Source: Clostridiales bacterium (GTDB lineage: Bacteria; Bacillota; Clostridia; Oscillospirales; JAAYOS01). Taken from it: a stretch of 6,338 nt of DNA. The translations under genes and the position numbers were made by a program. Positions within the stretch are counted from its first letter, which is position 1; every line of letters begins with the position of its first letter. Positions 6,102-6,338 of the stretch are shown one piece after another. A model generated the notes under the pieces. It did no database searches. It was not told where the DNA came from and saw only the letters and a program-made list of their open reading frames with translations. The stretch is from assembly GCA_012521525.1 (NCBI GenBank), contig JAAYMG010000333.1:1-6338 (forward strand), in the 5' to 3' direction.

Positions 6102-6338
6102 ATGAACAAGGGGAAAATGACGGTTTTTGCGGTCATGGCGGCTGTCCTGCTTACCGCTGCCATATTTGTCGTATTCCTGATGACGACTGCAGCTGGCAAC
6201 CGCGGCCCTGACATATCATTGCCACCGGCCCCGTCCGACGATGTGACCGGTGGCAACAACACTGTGGCACCTGAGGTTTCCGACATTGACGTGGAGTATT
6301 TGGACATAACGACGGAAAATGTGCAGTCGATAATCGAA
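6102..6338 (+). CDS. Unrecognised membrane-anchored protein (3' part beyond window)
   Basis: An ATG at 6102 opens a frame of 79 codons that runs off the right edge with no stop. GGGGG (6092-6096) lies five bases before it, and the wecB stop is 13 bases upstream, so it should be the next gene of the operon. Residues 1-6 (MNKGKM) carry two lysines, followed by a hydrophobic stretch (about 7-29) that is a membrane anchor or signal peptide. There is no lipobox cysteine and no clear signal-peptidase site. A Pro/Asp/Gly/Asn-rich linker follows (about 32-56), and then the start of a folded part, DVEYLDITTENVQSIIE (63-79). The protein is therefore probably exposed on the outer face of the membrane. 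I do not recognise the family with confidence; secreted clostridial proteins of unknown function have a comparable ENVQ-type segment, but that is recollection only. The linker DNA contains a perfect inverted repeat. Confidence 0.8.
   Translation, partial: MNKGKMTVFAVMAAVLLTAAIFVVFLMTTAAGNRGPDISLPPAPSDDVTGGNNTVAPEVSDIDVEYLDITTENVQSIIE
6219..6256 (+). repeat. Perfect 10-bp inverted repeat inside the last gene
   Basis: TTGCCACCGG (6219-6228) is the exact reverse complement of CCGGTGGCAA (6247-6256), with an 18-base loop between. It lies in the codons of the low-complexity linker of the downstream membrane protein, about 118-155 bases after its start codon. A further TGGCAA copy at 6194-6199 could pair with the left arm instead. 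No T-run follows, so it is not an intrinsic terminator. Confidence 0.7.

Noticed and set aside
5618..6307. Minus-strand 229-codon open frame opposite the end of wecB and the last gene
   Set aside because: It is long, but it runs across two genes that have strong ribosome binding sites on the plus strand, and it shows no recognisable motif.

Overview
The window looks like chromosomal core DNA from an endospore-forming member of the Clostridia (Firmicutes). The evidence is a gene for the forespore germination protein YpeB, strong purine-rich ribosome binding sites, heavy use of ATA (Ile) and AGG (Arg) codons, intermediate GC content by eye, and a sigma-A-type promoter. No insertion sequence, phage gene, CRISPR array, tRNA or rRNA was seen.

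Layout. Positions 1-1080 (minus strand) hold ypeB, cut off at its 3' end by the window edge. A 287-base divergent intergenic region (1081-1367) follows. It has a candidate sigma-G-type promoter and two small hairpins facing ypeB, and a well-formed sigma-A-type promoter facing right. From 1368 to the right edge, five plus-strand genes lie close together (gaps of 42, 17, 57 and 13 bases). They are a PLP-dependent class I/II aminotransferase with a TTG start, trpS (tryptophanyl-tRNA synthetase), a WecA/TagO-type polyprenyl-phosphate sugar-1-phosphate transferase, wecB (non-hydrolysing UDP-GlcNAc 2-epimerase), and the first 79 codons of an unrecognised membrane-anchored protein. I saw no terminator between them, so one operon from the promoter at 1279-1307 is the simplest reading.

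How the genes work together. The WecA/TagO enzyme loads a HexNAc-1-phosphate onto undecaprenyl phosphate. WecB supplies UDP-ManNAc from UDP-GlcNAc. Together they form the usual entry step to wall teichoic acid or another ManNAc-containing surface polymer. The aminotransferase and trpS concern amino-acid metabolism and translation, and their link to the cell-envelope pair may be only transcriptional. ypeB belongs to the sporulation/germination programme and is transcribed separately.

This is mostly an ordinary housekeeping region. I found no convincing new system. The points most worth a second look are ypeB with no sleB directly upstream but its own candidate sigma-G promoter, trpS with no T-box leader, an acidic tail on the WecA-like enzyme, and a perfect 10-base inverted repeat inside the last, unrecognised gene.
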